Positions 8,791-18,061 are shown, counted from the stretch's first letter. The stretch: 64,000 nucleotides of DNA from Streptomyces sp. NBC_01283 (GCF_041435335.1 NZ_CP108430.1:186001-250000); one strand, 5' to 3'. The notes: generated from the sequence alone by a model not told the origin. Numbers and translations: made by a program.

Positions 8791-9096
8791 GGTTCCCGAT
8801 CTCTTCAGGAGCTCGCGCTACCTCGGCCGCGTCGGCGGTGCACACCACCCCAGGGCTCGGGAGGTGACCCGGGTCGCTAAGAGCAGCGACAGCGACTGGA
8901 CGGCCGACGCATTGCTGCGCGTCTTCCGGGGAGACCGAGTCCACGGCCGAGCCCCCTTTAGGCCAGGAATGTGCCGTTCTGGTCCTTGTCCAGCTCCAGG
9001 TCCGATGACACATCTCGTGGCCGATGGGCTCATCCGCGTCGCTCCGTGGAGGTGTAGTTCACCGCTTCACGAGAAGGACGGCGACAGACGGACGAC

Positions 9097-9474
9097 TCAG
9101 GAGGCGGACGGCTCGATCTCCCCAGCAAAGACGATGACCTGGTCAATGAGGTTCAGCCGCAGATGGACGACGTCCGTTCCCGCCAGACGGGGGCCTCCAT
9201 CCGGCATGGTGAAGACCCACTGGTACCGGGCCCACTCGTCAGGCATGTCCACCGCTGAGCAGCGCACCATCGTGCCGGTCCCCGCTGGGTGGCGCCGGAT
9301 GTCCAGCACGAACCGCTCGACCGCCGCGATTCCTTCGCTGCGACCCAACGGCCCCCAGAAGACCACATCTGAGGTCAGGGCCTGGGAGAGCAGGGCAGTC
9401 ACATAACTGTCGTCCGAGGCGTTAAACGCGGAGATGAACGTGTCGATCGCGGAGCATGCCGTCTCTTCCTGCAT
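9097..9474 (-). CDS. SnoaL/NTF2-like protein
   Basis: 125-residue single-domain protein. The helix with FISAFNASDDSYVTALLS, the DVVFWGPLGRSEG loop and the closing strands (DEWARYQWVF, NLIDQVIVFAGEIEP) have the pattern of NTF2-like cone folds. Members act as cyclases, isomerases or small-ligand binders; no catalytic residues can be assigned. The upstream ribosome binding site is poor. It stands alone between the ISL3 remnant and a 500-base gap. Confidence 0.72.
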   Translation of the reverse strand: MQEETACSAIDTFISAFNASDDSYVTALLSQALTSDVVFWGPLGRSEGIAAVERFVLDIRRHPAGTGTMVRCSAVDMPDEWARYQWVFTMPDGGPRLAGTDVVHLRLNLIDQVIVFAGEIEPSAS

Positions 9475-9973
9475 ACCCCAGTAATACCAGCCGTTGCGCG
9501 GGCGCTCGTCCCGCGAGCCGCCTTCCGATCACGGTGGGGACGCCACCTCATAAGCTCCCTGATCACTCAAGGGCGAGATCAGCCACGAGACCGCCCTCGT
9601 CTGGCCCACGGACATCGACCGGCTCGACTACCTCCGCCAGAGCCTGGACCGCCTTCCCACCCGCACGGGAAAGCCCGCCCACCGTGAGCGGCGCATGGCC
9701 GGCTCTGCCGTGCCCGGCCCCACCGCCCAAGCATCCCGGGCACCGGGCACCTTCCGGCGCCGTGTGTTCTGGCTGCTGCCCCACGACCGCGACAGCCAGC
9801 CCGAAGGCCTCTATGCCATCGCAGCCCCTGGGCGAAGCAGTGGATCCCCCTCCCCTCACGCCGTGCGTCAAGGAGTACCAGACCCACGTGCTCGAAGGGC
9901 GGCCCGCCGTCCACGGCGCTGAAGGAAAGGGGGATAACGCTCCCGCTGTGACGGCCCTCCTGCACGAGAGGCG
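9475..9973. other. Gap with no supported gene
   Basis: Overlapping open frames on both strands have low-complexity composition. A plus-strand piece around 9570-9680 (HETALVWPTDIDRLDYLRQSL) has protein-like composition but no start, and I do not recognise it. It may be a gene fragment. Confidence 0.35.
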
Positions 9974-10186
9974 TCAGTCCTCGTGCAGGAGCGATACCGC
10001 GCTGACGGGGCAGGCCCGTGCGGCTTCCCTCGCCATCGGAGGCACGTCGGCCGCCGTGTCCTGGCCGGCAAGCACCACACTGAACCCGTCGTCGTCCTGC
10101 GTGAACACCGCCGGCGCCGTCAGGGCACACATGCCCGCCCCCACGCAGCGGTCCAGATCGACCTCGATCCTCATCTTGTTCACCAC
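9974..10186 (-). CDS. Single-cluster 3Fe-4S ferredoxin, P450 partner
   Basis: 70 residues. MRIEVDLDRCVGAGMC and the distal RACPVSAV supply the three Cys ligands of a [3Fe-4S] ferredoxin of the kind that feeds electrons to Streptomyces P450s; Gly/Ala replaces the fourth ligand. The GTG at 10186 overlaps the preceding P450 stop, so translation is probably coupled; the ATG at 10174 is an alternative start. It is the second gene of a two-gene operon with the P450 at 10180-11409 and could also serve the P450 at 4704-5948. Confidence 0.92.
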   Translation of the reverse strand: MVNKMRIEVDLDRCVGAGMCALTAPAVFTQDDDGFSVVLAGQDTAADVPPMAREAARACPVSAVSLLHED

Positions 10187-11409
10187 CCCACCGGCAGCTC
10201 GAGCAGACCCTCAACCCTCAAGGCCGCGGGCCTGGAACGGATCTCCTTGGCCCGGCCGGCAAGCCGCAGCCCGGGAAGCCGTTCGAACAGACGCCCAAGC
10301 GCGATCTCGAGTTGAACGCGCGCGAGATCCTGACCCGGGCACGGACGGGCGCCGAAGCCAAAAGCCAGGTGCCGGCCTACGAAACCGTCCCGGTCGAGCG
10401 GGGCGGGCTGCGCGAAACCCGAGCCGTCCCGGTCGATGACCGCCGTCATGAAGAGGACGCCCTCGCCGGCCCGGATCGTGTGGCCCGCCACCTCAATATC
10501 CTCGACAGCGACCCGCAGCAGCCCGTCCGGCACCGGCCGATGCCCAAGGAGTTCCCCCACCACAGCGTCCATGGTTGTTTCCCCTGCCCGCACAGCCGCC
10601 AACTGCTCGGGATGACGCAGCAGCGTGAAGACCCCGCGCGAGATCATGCCGGCCGTCGTCTCGTGGCCCGCCCACAGCATCCCCGCCAGCGCGGTCAGTT
10701 CCTCCCGGCTCAACGGGCCACTCGGAGTGTCAGGGCGCATCAGATCACCGAGCAGCCCCTCGCCCGCCACGCGCCGCCTGTGGCCGGTCAACTCGCCCAG
10801 GTACTTCTCCAGTTCCGCACGGGCAAGGGCGGCCTCCTGCACGCTCTGGCCGCTCAGCAGCCGTTCGGTGCGTTCTTCGAAGAACTCGTGATCAATCTCC
10901 GGCACGCCCAGCACCGTGCAGATCACCCTCGACGACACGGGCAGCGCGAAGGTGGACGCCAACTCCGCCGGCGGGCCCTGCCGCTCCATGGAATCCAGCA
11001 ACTGATCCACGATCCGCAGGATCCGCGGCCGCATCAACGCGGCCCGCCGCGCTGTGAAGAGCGGGCTCAGCAGCCGACACCGAGCCTCGCACTCCGCGCC
11101 CTCGACGCAGACCAGCGGCACTCCCCGCGCCCCGGCCGCGGCGAACTGCCCACCGGGCGCCGCAAATCCAGGCCATGTGCGCTCGCAGGACAGCCGTGCG
11201 TCGGTGAGCAGTTCACGGGCCAGCCCAGGCCCGGTGACGGCCCACACCGGCCTGCCGTCATGCCACGTCACCCGGCCCAGCGGTGAAAAGCCACGCAGCC
11301 GAGCGTGGCCCGCAGGCACCTGGCGGGGGCAACCGCGCCCCTGCGGGAGGAAGAACTGCGTGTCCTGCGGGTCCGCCGGATGGGGATCCCGAACGCTCAA
11401 CTCGTCCAT
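10180..11409 (-). CDS. Cytochrome P450 with altered ExxR motif
   Basis: 409 residues. It has the I-helix WAGHETTAG and the heme loop FGFGARPCPGQDLAR with its Cys ligand. The K-helix segment reads GELLGHRP where relatives have EELLRYxP, so the Arg of ExxR is replaced by Gly. That Arg is nearly universal and stabilises the heme region, although a few active P450s lack it. The ATG at 11409 has GAGGTG about 6 bases upstream. It overlaps the ferredoxin gene by 7 bases. Substrate unknown; the link with the butyrolactone locus 2 kb away is only positional. Confidence 0.9.
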   Translation of the reverse strand: MDELSVRDPHPADPQDTQFFLPQGRGCPRQVPAGHARLRGFSPLGRVTWHDGRPVWAVTGPGLARELLTDARLSCERTWPGFAAPGGQFAAAGARGVPLVCVEGAECEARCRLLSPLFTARRAALMRPRILRIVDQLLDSMERQGPPAELASTFALPVSSRVICTVLGVPEIDHEFFEERTERLLSGQSVQEAALARAELEKYLGELTGHRRRVAGEGLLGDLMRPDTPSGPLSREELTALAGMLWAGHETTAGMISRGVFTLLRHPEQLAAVRAGETTMDAVVGELLGHRPVPDGLLRVAVEDIEVAGHTIRAGEGVLFMTAVIDRDGSGFAQPAPLDRDGFVGRHLAFGFGARPCPGQDLARVQLEIALGRLFERLPGLRLAGRAKEIRSRPAALRVEGLLELPVGW

Positions 11410-12010
11410 GATGCACCTCATGCGCCCAACAGCCTCGCAATCCCTCAACAACGGCGACCAAGCCACGGGTTCCAGGTTCTTCGGCACCCGCCGATGCGCC
11501 AACGCGCGGCACACCCACCCCGGGACACCGAAAAGACCGGCAACTCCGCACGGTCACAGGGCCGCGACCGCAACCCACAACCGACTATGACGCCACAACG
11601 CCCACACCGCACACCCCACCAACACCCCCCTGCAGCAGGCATCCAGCACACATCCAGCAAGCCTCCAGCACACGTCCAGCAAACCCCACACGCCCCACAG
11701 GCCGACTCCGCACCGGCACACACCCCAGCACGCCACGCGGTGCCAGCGACCCGCAAGACCGCCGCCCCGCCAAGGACGCGAAGGCCCCCCACCCGACAGA
11801 GCCCGCAGCCGGCCAAAGCGGACCACCGGACAGCATCCCCACACACCGGCAGTTCCCAAGTAGGGTTCCGAGTCGCCTCAAGCAGACAACGCTGCACAGA
11901 GGCTGAAGTAAGCAGGCGCGGCCACCCGACCGGCCACCAGAGAGCCACCACCACCCCCCGCTCCGAGGCACAACTCCCCCCACCACCAGGCACGGACCCG
12001 GCCGTGCGTG
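11410..12010. other. Low-complexity intergenic region
   Basis: No gene is supported. The plus strand is C/A-rich with short imperfect tandem repeats of an (a/c)TCCAGCA unit of 11-12 bases at about 11638-11692 (four copies). It presumably contains the promoter of the P450-ferredoxin operon near 11410-11500. Confidence 0.4.
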
Positions 12011-12682
12011 CTACGAAGCGGCGGTGTAGGTGACGGGGGTGTCCTTGCAGTGGCCGGAGGCAAAGACCGCGAGGGCGTCGAGTTCGGCCGGATCGGCCGC
12101 CAGGTCCCAGCGCAGCTTGGTGGCCGCCCACTCCGAAACGTAGCGGCAGTACGCGGCGGGCAGCGGCGGCAGCCACTGGGAGGGGTCCTGGTCGGCCTTG
12201 GCGCGTTTGGTGCGGGCGGTGACCGCGACCAGGGAGGCCGGAGCGGCCAGGTCGTTGGCGTAGGCCTCGCGGCGGGCCGGGCTCCAGGCGGAGGCACCCG
12301 AATCCCAGGCCTCGGCGAGCGGGACCATGTGGTCGACGTCGAGCGCCCTGGCGTCCTCGACTTCCTGAGCGTCGTAGTAGGACAGCCATTCACCACCGGT
12401 GATCTTGCAGCGCGCGCCGACGGACGGTGCTTCGCCGGCCTCGGCGATCAGTACCTCGGCGCGGGTGTTGCAGCCGTCGGACTTCACCGCACCGGCGCTC
12501 CAGTGCCTGAACGCGGTACGGGTGTAGCCCTCGCGGTGTTCGTCGGCGACCGGAATGCGGTGCACGGCGTCGGCCAGCGTCGTGGTCTCGGTGGGACCCA
12601 CCGCCTGCACCGGCGACAGCGCGAGGAGAGGGGTCAGGGACAGGCTGAGCGCGGCAAGGCCGCGAACAAAGTTCTTGATCAC
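12011..12682 (-). CDS. Secreted HNH (DUF1524-type) nuclease
   Basis: 223 residues from the GTG at 12682. An N-terminal signal peptide (KNFVRGLAALSLSLTPLLALSPVQA, cleavage expected after AQA-like SPVQA near residue 27) precedes a DUF1524/HNH domain. The nuclease core is DVDHMVPLAEAWDSGA, then ANDL and TKRAKADQDPSQWLPP, matching the DHxVPLxEAW ... NxxKxDxDPxxWxP pattern of small secreted actinomycete nucleases (K takes the place of the usual NR). Cys pairs in the mature part suggest an extracytoplasmic location. The role is likely nucleic-acid scavenging or competition. Monocistronic. Confidence 0.85.
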   Translation of the reverse strand: MIKNFVRGLAALSLSLTPLLALSPVQAVGPTETTTLADAVHRIPVADEHREGYTRTAFRHWSAGAVKSDGCNTRAEVLIAEAGEAPSVGARCKITGGEWLSYYDAQEVEDARALDVDHMVPLAEAWDSGASAWSPARREAYANDLAAPASLVAVTARTKRAKADQDPSQWLPPLPAAYCRYVSEWAATKLRWDLAADPAELDALAVFASGHCKDTPVTYTAAS

Positions 12683-13295
12683 CCCGGCAGACTGACCGCC
12701 GGCGCGCGCGGACACCGGGCACTCGACAGGAGCCTCAGCCGGGTGGGCGAAAAGGTTCACCGCAGAAACGTTGAGCCGCCCAGCACCGGGTGGCCCACCC
12801 TCATGGACGCCACGGCGCGGCGGCCGTCCCACCTGCCGTCTCTGCCCCTGCTTCCGCCGTGGGGGCGTGATGTACACACCCCTCACGTCAGCGACCGCTC
12901 TTCCTTGACACCCGATCAGGAAAGGGGGCCTGACCTGTCGTCTCTGACAGCCAAACGGGCACGTCGCAGATGCCTTTTTGCAGGAAGGCCCGGCAGGAAG
13001 GCCCGGCGGGAAGGCCTCGCGAGGCGCGGGGGCAGCGGGTCAAGGAGTGTTCTGGCGCCGCTTGGTGCGGTGCCAGAACGGTGAGCTCCTCCCCCGGCAA
13101 CGAGGCAGCTCGGTCTCCTGGGTATCTGTGTTGCCGTTCTGAGCAACCTTCAAAGACTCGGGCATTTCCACCACCGTGCCGAACGGCACACCCACTGCGG
13201 CGTACGCACACCCAGCCCGCCCACAAAACCCTCCCAGAAGCTCAGTGTGCGGTCGGTGCTGACGCAGACGATGCCCTCCGATACGGTCCCAAGCC
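12683..13295. other. Intergenic region, nothing recognised
   Basis: Frames are open on both strands but without family signals. A tandem-like GGAAGGCCCGGC sequence occurs around 12980-13010. No confident promoter or terminator. Confidence 0.35.
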
Positions 13296-13703
13296 ATGGC
13301 GAATGGCAACGGCGTGCCACAGAAGGTGGCGTGGATCCTGCTTCGGAACGAGCGGGTATTGGTGACGCGTAGTCATGGCAGAGATCGCTTCTACTTCCCG
13401 GGCGGGCATCGTGAGCCGGGTGAGTCCGACGGCCAGACCCTGGTGCGGGAGATCGATGAGGAACTGCAGGCGACGATCGACCCCGCTTCCATGGTGCACT
13501 TCGGCACGTTCGAGATCGGCGAGGGCCACCCGGATCACGGCCCCTTCCGGATGATCTGTTACACCGCCGACCACCGCGGTGGGCTGACCCCGTCGCGGGA
13601 GATCGCCGAGCACGCATGGTTCCGTTACGCCGATCGGGACCGAGTCTCGGCCGTGGACGAGATGGCCCTCCACGCGCTTCACGAGGCCGGGCGGCTTTCT
13701 TGA
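13296..13703 (+). CDS. Nudix hydrolase
   Basis: 135 residues. The Nudix box is present and complete (GGHREPGESDGQTLVREIDEEL), with the catalytic REIDEEL. These enzymes hydrolyse nucleoside diphosphates linked to another group; the substrate is not predictable. The start at the ATG at 13296 is preceded by a weak ribosome binding site. Neighbours are unrelated, so it appears to be a single-gene unit. Confidence 0.85.
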   Translation: MANGNGVPQKVAWILLRNERVLVTRSHGRDRFYFPGGHREPGESDGQTLVREIDEELQATIDPASMVHFGTFEIGEGHPDHGPFRMICYTADHRGGLTPSREIAEHAWFRYADRDRVSAVDEMALHALHEAGRLS

Positions 13704-13979
13704 TCCCGTGACCGCGGCCTTACGGTCGTTGCTGCGGTCTTCTCCTGCGGTACGGCCGCACCACAACCGCACGGTGGGCGAGGAGCGCAGAACCAGCGCA
13801 CGGGCCGGACACCGCGAGGATCCGGCTGGATGGCCCATCGCACGCTCAGACACAGGCAGAACGATCATCGATCTCGTGAAACCGGCACGAACCCAAGGGC
13901 CACCAGCCACAACTGGGCCGGATCCGATTTGGAGCCGCTTCTTTTGGTGTCGGTGGCCGGAGGGCCTTGAGTTCTGCGT

Positions 13980-14957
13980 TCAGTGGGCGCAGCCCTCGTT
14001 GAGGAGTGAGGCAAGGCCGTCGAGGAGGCGCTGGAGGCCGAACTCGAAGAGGGCGTCGAGGTCGAGGGCGTAACCGGCCGTGGCAAGGCGTGAGAGCGCG
14101 GGGAAGCGGCCGGTGGCCAAAATCGCCAGGAGCGCGGGCCCCTGAGTGGCCATCCACTCCTCGCTGTCCAGGCCGCTGTGCGCCTCGGCCTCCTGCTCTG
14201 ATTCCAGGTGGACTGCGACACCACGGGCGTAATTGAGCAACATGAGGTGCGCGGTGAAGGCGGACTGCAGGTCGAGTCCGTGGGCATGCAGGGTGGCAAG
14301 CGTCCACTCGCTGTACGGCAGCGCTGAAGTGATCATCTGAGGGCGGGTCATCGACAGGGCCGGCGCGAACCACGGGTGGCGGCGGAACAGGTCCCAGAGC
14401 CGCCGGGCCGCTAGCTCGATCGCCCCGCGCCAGCCCTCCGGCGGGTCGGCGGGCAACGGGTACTTCGCGATGACCGTGTCCATCATCCGCGTCAGCAGAT
14501 CGTCCTTGTCGGCCACGTGCCGGTACAGCGACATGGTCGCCACCCCGAGCTCGGCGGCCACCCGGCGCATCGAGACCGCAGCCAGCCCCTCCGTGTCGGC
14601 GACCGCGACGGCGGCACCGACGATCCGTCCAAGCGTGAGAGCCGCCTGGCCCGATGACGCATCAGACGGCCCGCCCGGGCGTGAGGCGGCCGCGGGGCGG
14701 GCGGCCCGCACCGGGCGGCTCGGGGCCGCCACAACCGTCCCGACGCCAGGGACGGCACGGACCATCCCCTCCTGGCGCAGCTCGGTGAGTACCTTGGTCG
14801 CGGTCGCCATCGCGACGCCCCACTGCTTGGTGATCTCGCGGGTCGAGGGCACGCGATCGCCCGGCGCCAGTTCACCCGTCTCGATCCGCTGCCGCAGTTC
14901 GCCGACGATCTGGCTGTAGCGCGGCACCGCCTGCCCGCCCACCGACACCCCCTGCAC
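13980..14957 (-). CDS. GntR-TetR fusion regulator
   Basis: 325 residues with two DNA-binding domains. Residues 10-80 form a GntR winged helix (YSQIVGELRQRIETGELAPGDRVPS). After a Pro/Ala/Arg linker, residues 105-150 form a TetR helix-turn-helix (MRRVAAELGVATMSLYRHVADKDDL), and the rest is a TetR_C-type ligand domain. The GTG at 14957 lies inside a perfect 12-bp palindrome (14953-14964), so binding there would block its own expression; GTGs four and six codons downstream are alternative starts. It is divergent from a TetX-like monooxygenase, with further palindromes at 15036-15053. The layout is that of a repressor controlling a resistance or degradation enzyme in response to that enzyme's substrate. 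Confidence 0.9.
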   Translation of the reverse strand: MQGVSVGGQAVPRYSQIVGELRQRIETGELAPGDRVPSTREITKQWGVAMATATKVLTELRQEGMVRAVPGVGTVVAAPSRPVRAARPAAASRPGGPSDASSGQAALTLGRIVGAAVAVADTEGLAAVSMRRVAAELGVATMSLYRHVADKDDLLTRMMDTVIAKYPLPADPPEGWRGAIELAARRLWDLFRRHPWFAPALSMTRPQMITSALPYSEWTLATLHAHGLDLQSAFTAHLMLLNYARGVAVHLESEQEAEAHSGLDSEEWMATQGPALLAILATGRFPALSRLATAGYALDLDALFEFGLQRLLDGLASLLNEGCAH

Positions 14958-14964
14958 TAGTGCA
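14953..14964. promoter_or_regulatory. Operator palindrome 1 (TGCACTAGTGCA)
   Basis: Perfect 12-bp palindrome overlapping the start codon of the GntR-TetR regulator. Its core GCACTAGTGC is repeated exactly at 15036-15045. Likely an autoregulatory operator. Confidence 0.65.
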
Positions 14965-15035
14965 CCTGCATGAGTGTCATCCTAGCGCCCGACTCCGGGC
15001 GATCCCCGCGCACGAGCACCCTCCCCCGCCCCTCA

Positions 15036-15053
15036 GCACTAGTGCAGTACTGC
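15036..15053. promoter_or_regulatory. Operator palindromes 2 and 3, overlapping
   Basis: GCACTAGTGC (15036-15045) shares its last two bases with a second perfect 10-bp palindrome, GCAGTACTGC (15044-15053). They sit upstream of the monooxygenase promoter and about 80 bases from palindrome 1, so one regulator could contact both sites. A fusion protein with two DNA-binding domains could in principle use two different half-site types. Confidence 0.65.
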
Positions 15054-15085
15054 TCAACACCCCACTCTGATAAGGGATTTCATGC

Positions 15086-15115
15086 TTGCGCACTCTCTTG
15101 CGTACGGCGTACGTT
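15086..15115 (+). promoter_or_regulatory. Possible leaderless promoter of the monooxygenase
   Basis: TTGCGC (15086-15091), an 18-base spacer and TACGTT (15110-15115) resemble a primary sigma-factor promoter. The predicted start of transcription coincides with the ATG at 15122, which has no Shine-Dalgarno sequence, so the mRNA may be leaderless. Confidence 0.35.
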
Positions 15116-15121
15116 CCCATC

Positions 15122-16333
15122 ATGCCGAACAACGAGACACTCATCTGCGGGGCTGGCATCGCCGGGCCCGCGCTGGCGTACTGGCTACGCAAGGCAGGCT
15201 CCAGAGTCACGATCGTGGAACGCGCGCCGCACCCCCGGCCGGGCGGGCAGACCGTGGATCTGCGCGGCGCCGGCCGCACCGTGATCGAGCGAATGGGTCT
15301 GATGGACCGGGCCAGGGCACAGAGCGTGGACCAACGCGGCCTCGCACTCGTCGACGCCTGCGGCCGGACCACCGCCCAGATGCCCGCCGACAGCTTCGGC
15401 GGCCAGGGAATCGTCTCCGAGATCGAGATCCTCCGCGGCGATCTCGCTCACCTGCTGCACGAGGCCAGCCTGCCGGACACCGAGTACCTGTTCGACGACA
15501 CCGTCACCGGGATCGATCAGGACGCTGACGCGGTCACCGTCACCTTCGAGAAAGCCGCGCCGCGCCGGTTCGGGCTGGTCGTCGGCGCGGACGGACCGCA
15601 CTCCGTGGTACGCGCGCTGGCCTTCGGCCCGGAGCAGGACTTCGTCCGCCCACTCGGCCTCTACACAGCCTGGTTCACCGCCACCGACGACCTGGAACTC
15701 GACGGCTGGTACCTGATGCACAACGCGCCCGGCGGACTGGTCGCCTCCGCACGGCCCGGCCGCCTCCCCGGCGAGATCAAGGCCGGCCTGAGCTTCCGCT
15801 CGGCACCAATCGCCTACGCCCGCCGCGACGCCGCCGCCCAGCAGGAACTCCTGTCCCAGCGCTTTGCCGGCGTCGGCTGGCAGACCCCACGCCTGCTGCG
15901 GGCCATGCGCACCGCCCCGGACTTCTTCTTCGACTCCATGGGCCAGGTCCGCCTCGACCGCTGGTCGCGCGGCCGTGTGGCACTGCTGGGCGACGCCGGA
16001 TACTGCGCGACGCCGCTGACCGGCCTGGGGACCAGCCTGGCTCTGGTCGGCGCATACGTCCTGGCCGGTGAACTCTCGGCCGCCGACGGCGACCACCGCA
16101 CCGCCTTCCGCCGCTACGACGAGGTGATGCGCCCCTACGTGAGCCAGGCCCATCAGCTCCCGCCCGGCGGCGCCTCGGTATTCGCGCCTTCGGGCCGGCT
16201 CGGCATCCGCCTGCGGGACCTCTCCATGCGCCAGCTGACCCGCTGGCCGATGCGGAACCTGCTCGCTGCACAGTTCGCCAAGGCCGGGAACATCGCACTG
16301 CCGCAATACACTCTCGCCGCGGACATACGCTGA
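15122..16333 (+). CDS. TetX-like FAD-dependent monooxygenase
   Basis: 403 residues from the ATG at 15122. It has ICGAGIAGPALAYWLRKAG (FAD Rossmann), GGQTVDLRGAGR (typical of TetX-like and related oxidoreductases), VVGADGPHSVVR and GDAGYCATPLTGLGTSLAL. These are the fingerprint motifs of group A flavin monooxygenases, some of which inactivate tetracyclines or rifamycins; many others in Streptomyces are of unknown substrate. An upstream in-frame ATG at 15086 falls in the promoter. Control by the divergent GntR-TetR protein is likely from the shared palindromes. Confidence 0.9.
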   Translation: MPNNETLICGAGIAGPALAYWLRKAGSRVTIVERAPHPRPGGQTVDLRGAGRTVIERMGLMDRARAQSVDQRGLALVDACGRTTAQMPADSFGGQGIVSEIEILRGDLAHLLHEASLPDTEYLFDDTVTGIDQDADAVTVTFEKAAPRRFGLVVGADGPHSVVRALAFGPEQDFVRPLGLYTAWFTATDDLELDGWYLMHNAPGGLVASARPGRLPGEIKAGLSFRSAPIAYARRDAAAQQELLSQRFAGVGWQTPRLLRAMRTAPDFFFDSMGQVRLDRWSRGRVALLGDAGYCATPLTGLGTSLALVGAYVLAGELSAADGDHRTAFRRYDEVMRPYVSQAHQLPPGGASVFAPSGRLGIRLRDLSMRQLTRWPMRNLLAAQFAKAGNIALPQYTLAADIR

Positions 16334-17225
16334 GCGGCCCCCACCCCGGGTCAGCGAACCTTCACAAGCCTGCCGAGGAGACCGCCGCCCTGCCGACGCC
16401 GTCGCCCCGGTGGGCAACGGCCCCCGCCCCTTCGGCATCCACCCCATCCCCGTGGCCGCCGCAACGGCCCCCAAGCGCCAGTGCCCGGCAGCCGATCCCT
16501 GCACCGGGGCCATGGACGCCGTGGAGCAGGCGACGGACCGACTCGACAAGGCCCGCATGCCCGAGGGGAGGACAACCCAGCGGTCGCCCCTCGGCGCCCA
16601 GCACGCCCAAAAGCGTCTGCAGAAGGCGGGACGCACCCTCGCGAAGGTCACCGGTCGGGCCCACGCCGTCATCGACGCAAAACCCGTGGAAGCCGCCGCT
16701 TTGACCTGCGGTTTCCTCTCAGCTCGGCGGTGTGGAACGACGAGGGGGCGCGACCTTGGGCAGCAGCTCCCACAGTGCGATGCCATGACTTTGCTCGCCG
16801 GACCCACCGCGGCGATTGACAGTCTGTACCGGAGCACCAAAAGGCAGTGATGCTACCTGCCGCACAACTTTCCGTCCCTCTCGCTCTCCCCGCCTCCGCC
16901 GCGTGCACCGGGTCTGTTTTCCGGCTTTCGTAGTCCGCTGTAGTGGGAGCCGCCTCAGGTGAGAGTGATTTCCGAGACCGGTGGGGTCCCTCGGGTGCGG
17001 TCCATTCGGGTTCGCGGAAAAGTTCGACGGGCACAGGCGCCAGCTGCCGTGCAGGAGGCCCGCCACCGCCTCGGCCTGGCGATCTACTACAGCGACGGAG
17101 TGAGATTCGCCAGGTGTACCGCGGCCGGCTGGCTGGGTGCAAACCGCAAGCGTGGTCCGAGCACCCATTCACCGCATTGCAGTGGTGGCGAACGAGCCGT
17201 AGTCCCAGTCTGAGGAGGGAAACGA
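16334..17225. other. Gap with no supported gene
   Basis: About 0.9 kb. Plus-strand frames at 16410-16850 and 16943-17220 are open but have no recognisable content and seem to be compositional. A strong AGGAGGG ribosome binding site at 17213-17219 ends the gap. Confidence 0.4.
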
Positions 17226-17255
17226 GTGCTGCCTACGACTGGATTCCTGCCGTGA
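17226..17255 (+). CDS. Possible 9-codon leader ORF
   Basis: GTG at 17226 lies 6-7 bases after AGGAGGG, reads VLPTTGFLP and stops at TGA 17253-17255. That TGA overlaps the GTG start of the prenyl-synthase-like gene. The best ribosome binding site in the area therefore serves the leader, and the next gene would be translationally coupled. The alternative is a one-base mutation that moved the true start out of frame. Confidence 0.35.
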   Translation: MLPTTGFLP

Positions 17256-18061
17256 CTGTGGCTACTCAGGACGACGTTGACCATGCGTTGCTAACTACGA
17301 GCCGCACGTTCTACTTGCCTATCCGCCAGCTGCCGCCGGTCCTGCACGAGGCGGTGGCCTCCTCGTACCTGTGCCTGCGGGCAATCGACGAGATCGAGGA
17401 CCATCCCTCTCTGTCTGCGGAGACGAAGGTGCAGCTTCTGCGCGCAATCGACCGGGTGCTGCAGACAGACAGCGCCGGAGAAGGCATCGGGGTCGTCCTG
17501 CGCCCGCACGGAGAAATGTTGCCGGAAGTGACGATGCGCCTGGCCGCGTGGGTCGGTTACGCTCCCGCTGACATCAGGGCTCGGGTTATGGAAACGACCT
17601 CAGTGATGGCTGCCCGGATGGCTGACTGGGCTGAGTGCAATTGGCACATGGCCGACGAGGAATGCTTCGAGCGCTACACCTTCGCCATGGCCGGATCGGT
17701 CGGGCTGCTGCTGTGCGATCTGTGGGACTGGCACGACAACGTCGGCACCAACCGGACCGCCGGGGTGGATTACGGCCGGATGCTCCAAGCAGTCAACATC
17801 CGCAAGGACCTCGTCATGGACGCACAGCGGGGCATGACATTCCTTCCAGACACATGGACCGTCACGGACCTAGACGCTTATATCGAGCGCAAGGCCGTCG
17901 CTGCCGACCGATACGTTACCGCGCTGCCTGCGGGACCGATCCGGGTCTTCTCGATGATCCCTTTCGAGCTCGCCCGCGCAACGGCCGCCTCGTTCAAGAA
18001 CGGTCGCGGCAAGATCAGCCGTGAAGAGGTCGCCACGATCATGGAGCGATGCACGCGATGA
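17252..18061 (+). CDS. Squalene/phytoene synthase family protein
   Basis: 269 residues. SRTFYLPIRQLP near the N-terminus, a first Asp-rich region (DEIED) and a second, QAVNIRKDLVMDAQRG, matching the DxxxD motif of trans-isoprenyl head-to-head synthases. It is a little shorter than typical phytoene synthases (about 300). Such enzymes join two farnesyl or geranylgeranyl diphosphates; no other terpene gene is nearby, so the product is unknown. The start is taken as the GTG at 17252 overlapping the leader ORF stop; GTG 17258 is also possible. The upstream in-frame extension to 16943 lacks family sequence. Confidence 0.8.
   Translation: MTVATQDDVDHALLTTSRTFYLPIRQLPPVLHEAVASSYLCLRAIDEIEDHPSLSAETKVQLLRAIDRVLQTDSAGEGIGVVLRPHGEMLPEVTMRLAAWVGYAPADIRARVMETTSVMAARMADWAECNWHMADEECFERYTFAMAGSVGLLLCDLWDWHDNVGTNRTAGVDYGRMLQAVNIRKDLVMDAQRGMTFLPDTWTVTDLDAYIERKAVAADRYVTALPAGPIRVFSMIPFELARATAASFKNGRGKISREEVATIMERCTR

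Noticed and set aside
12888..13295. Possible small protein upstream of the Nudix gene
   Set aside because: Open frames have no ribosome binding site and no recognisable content.
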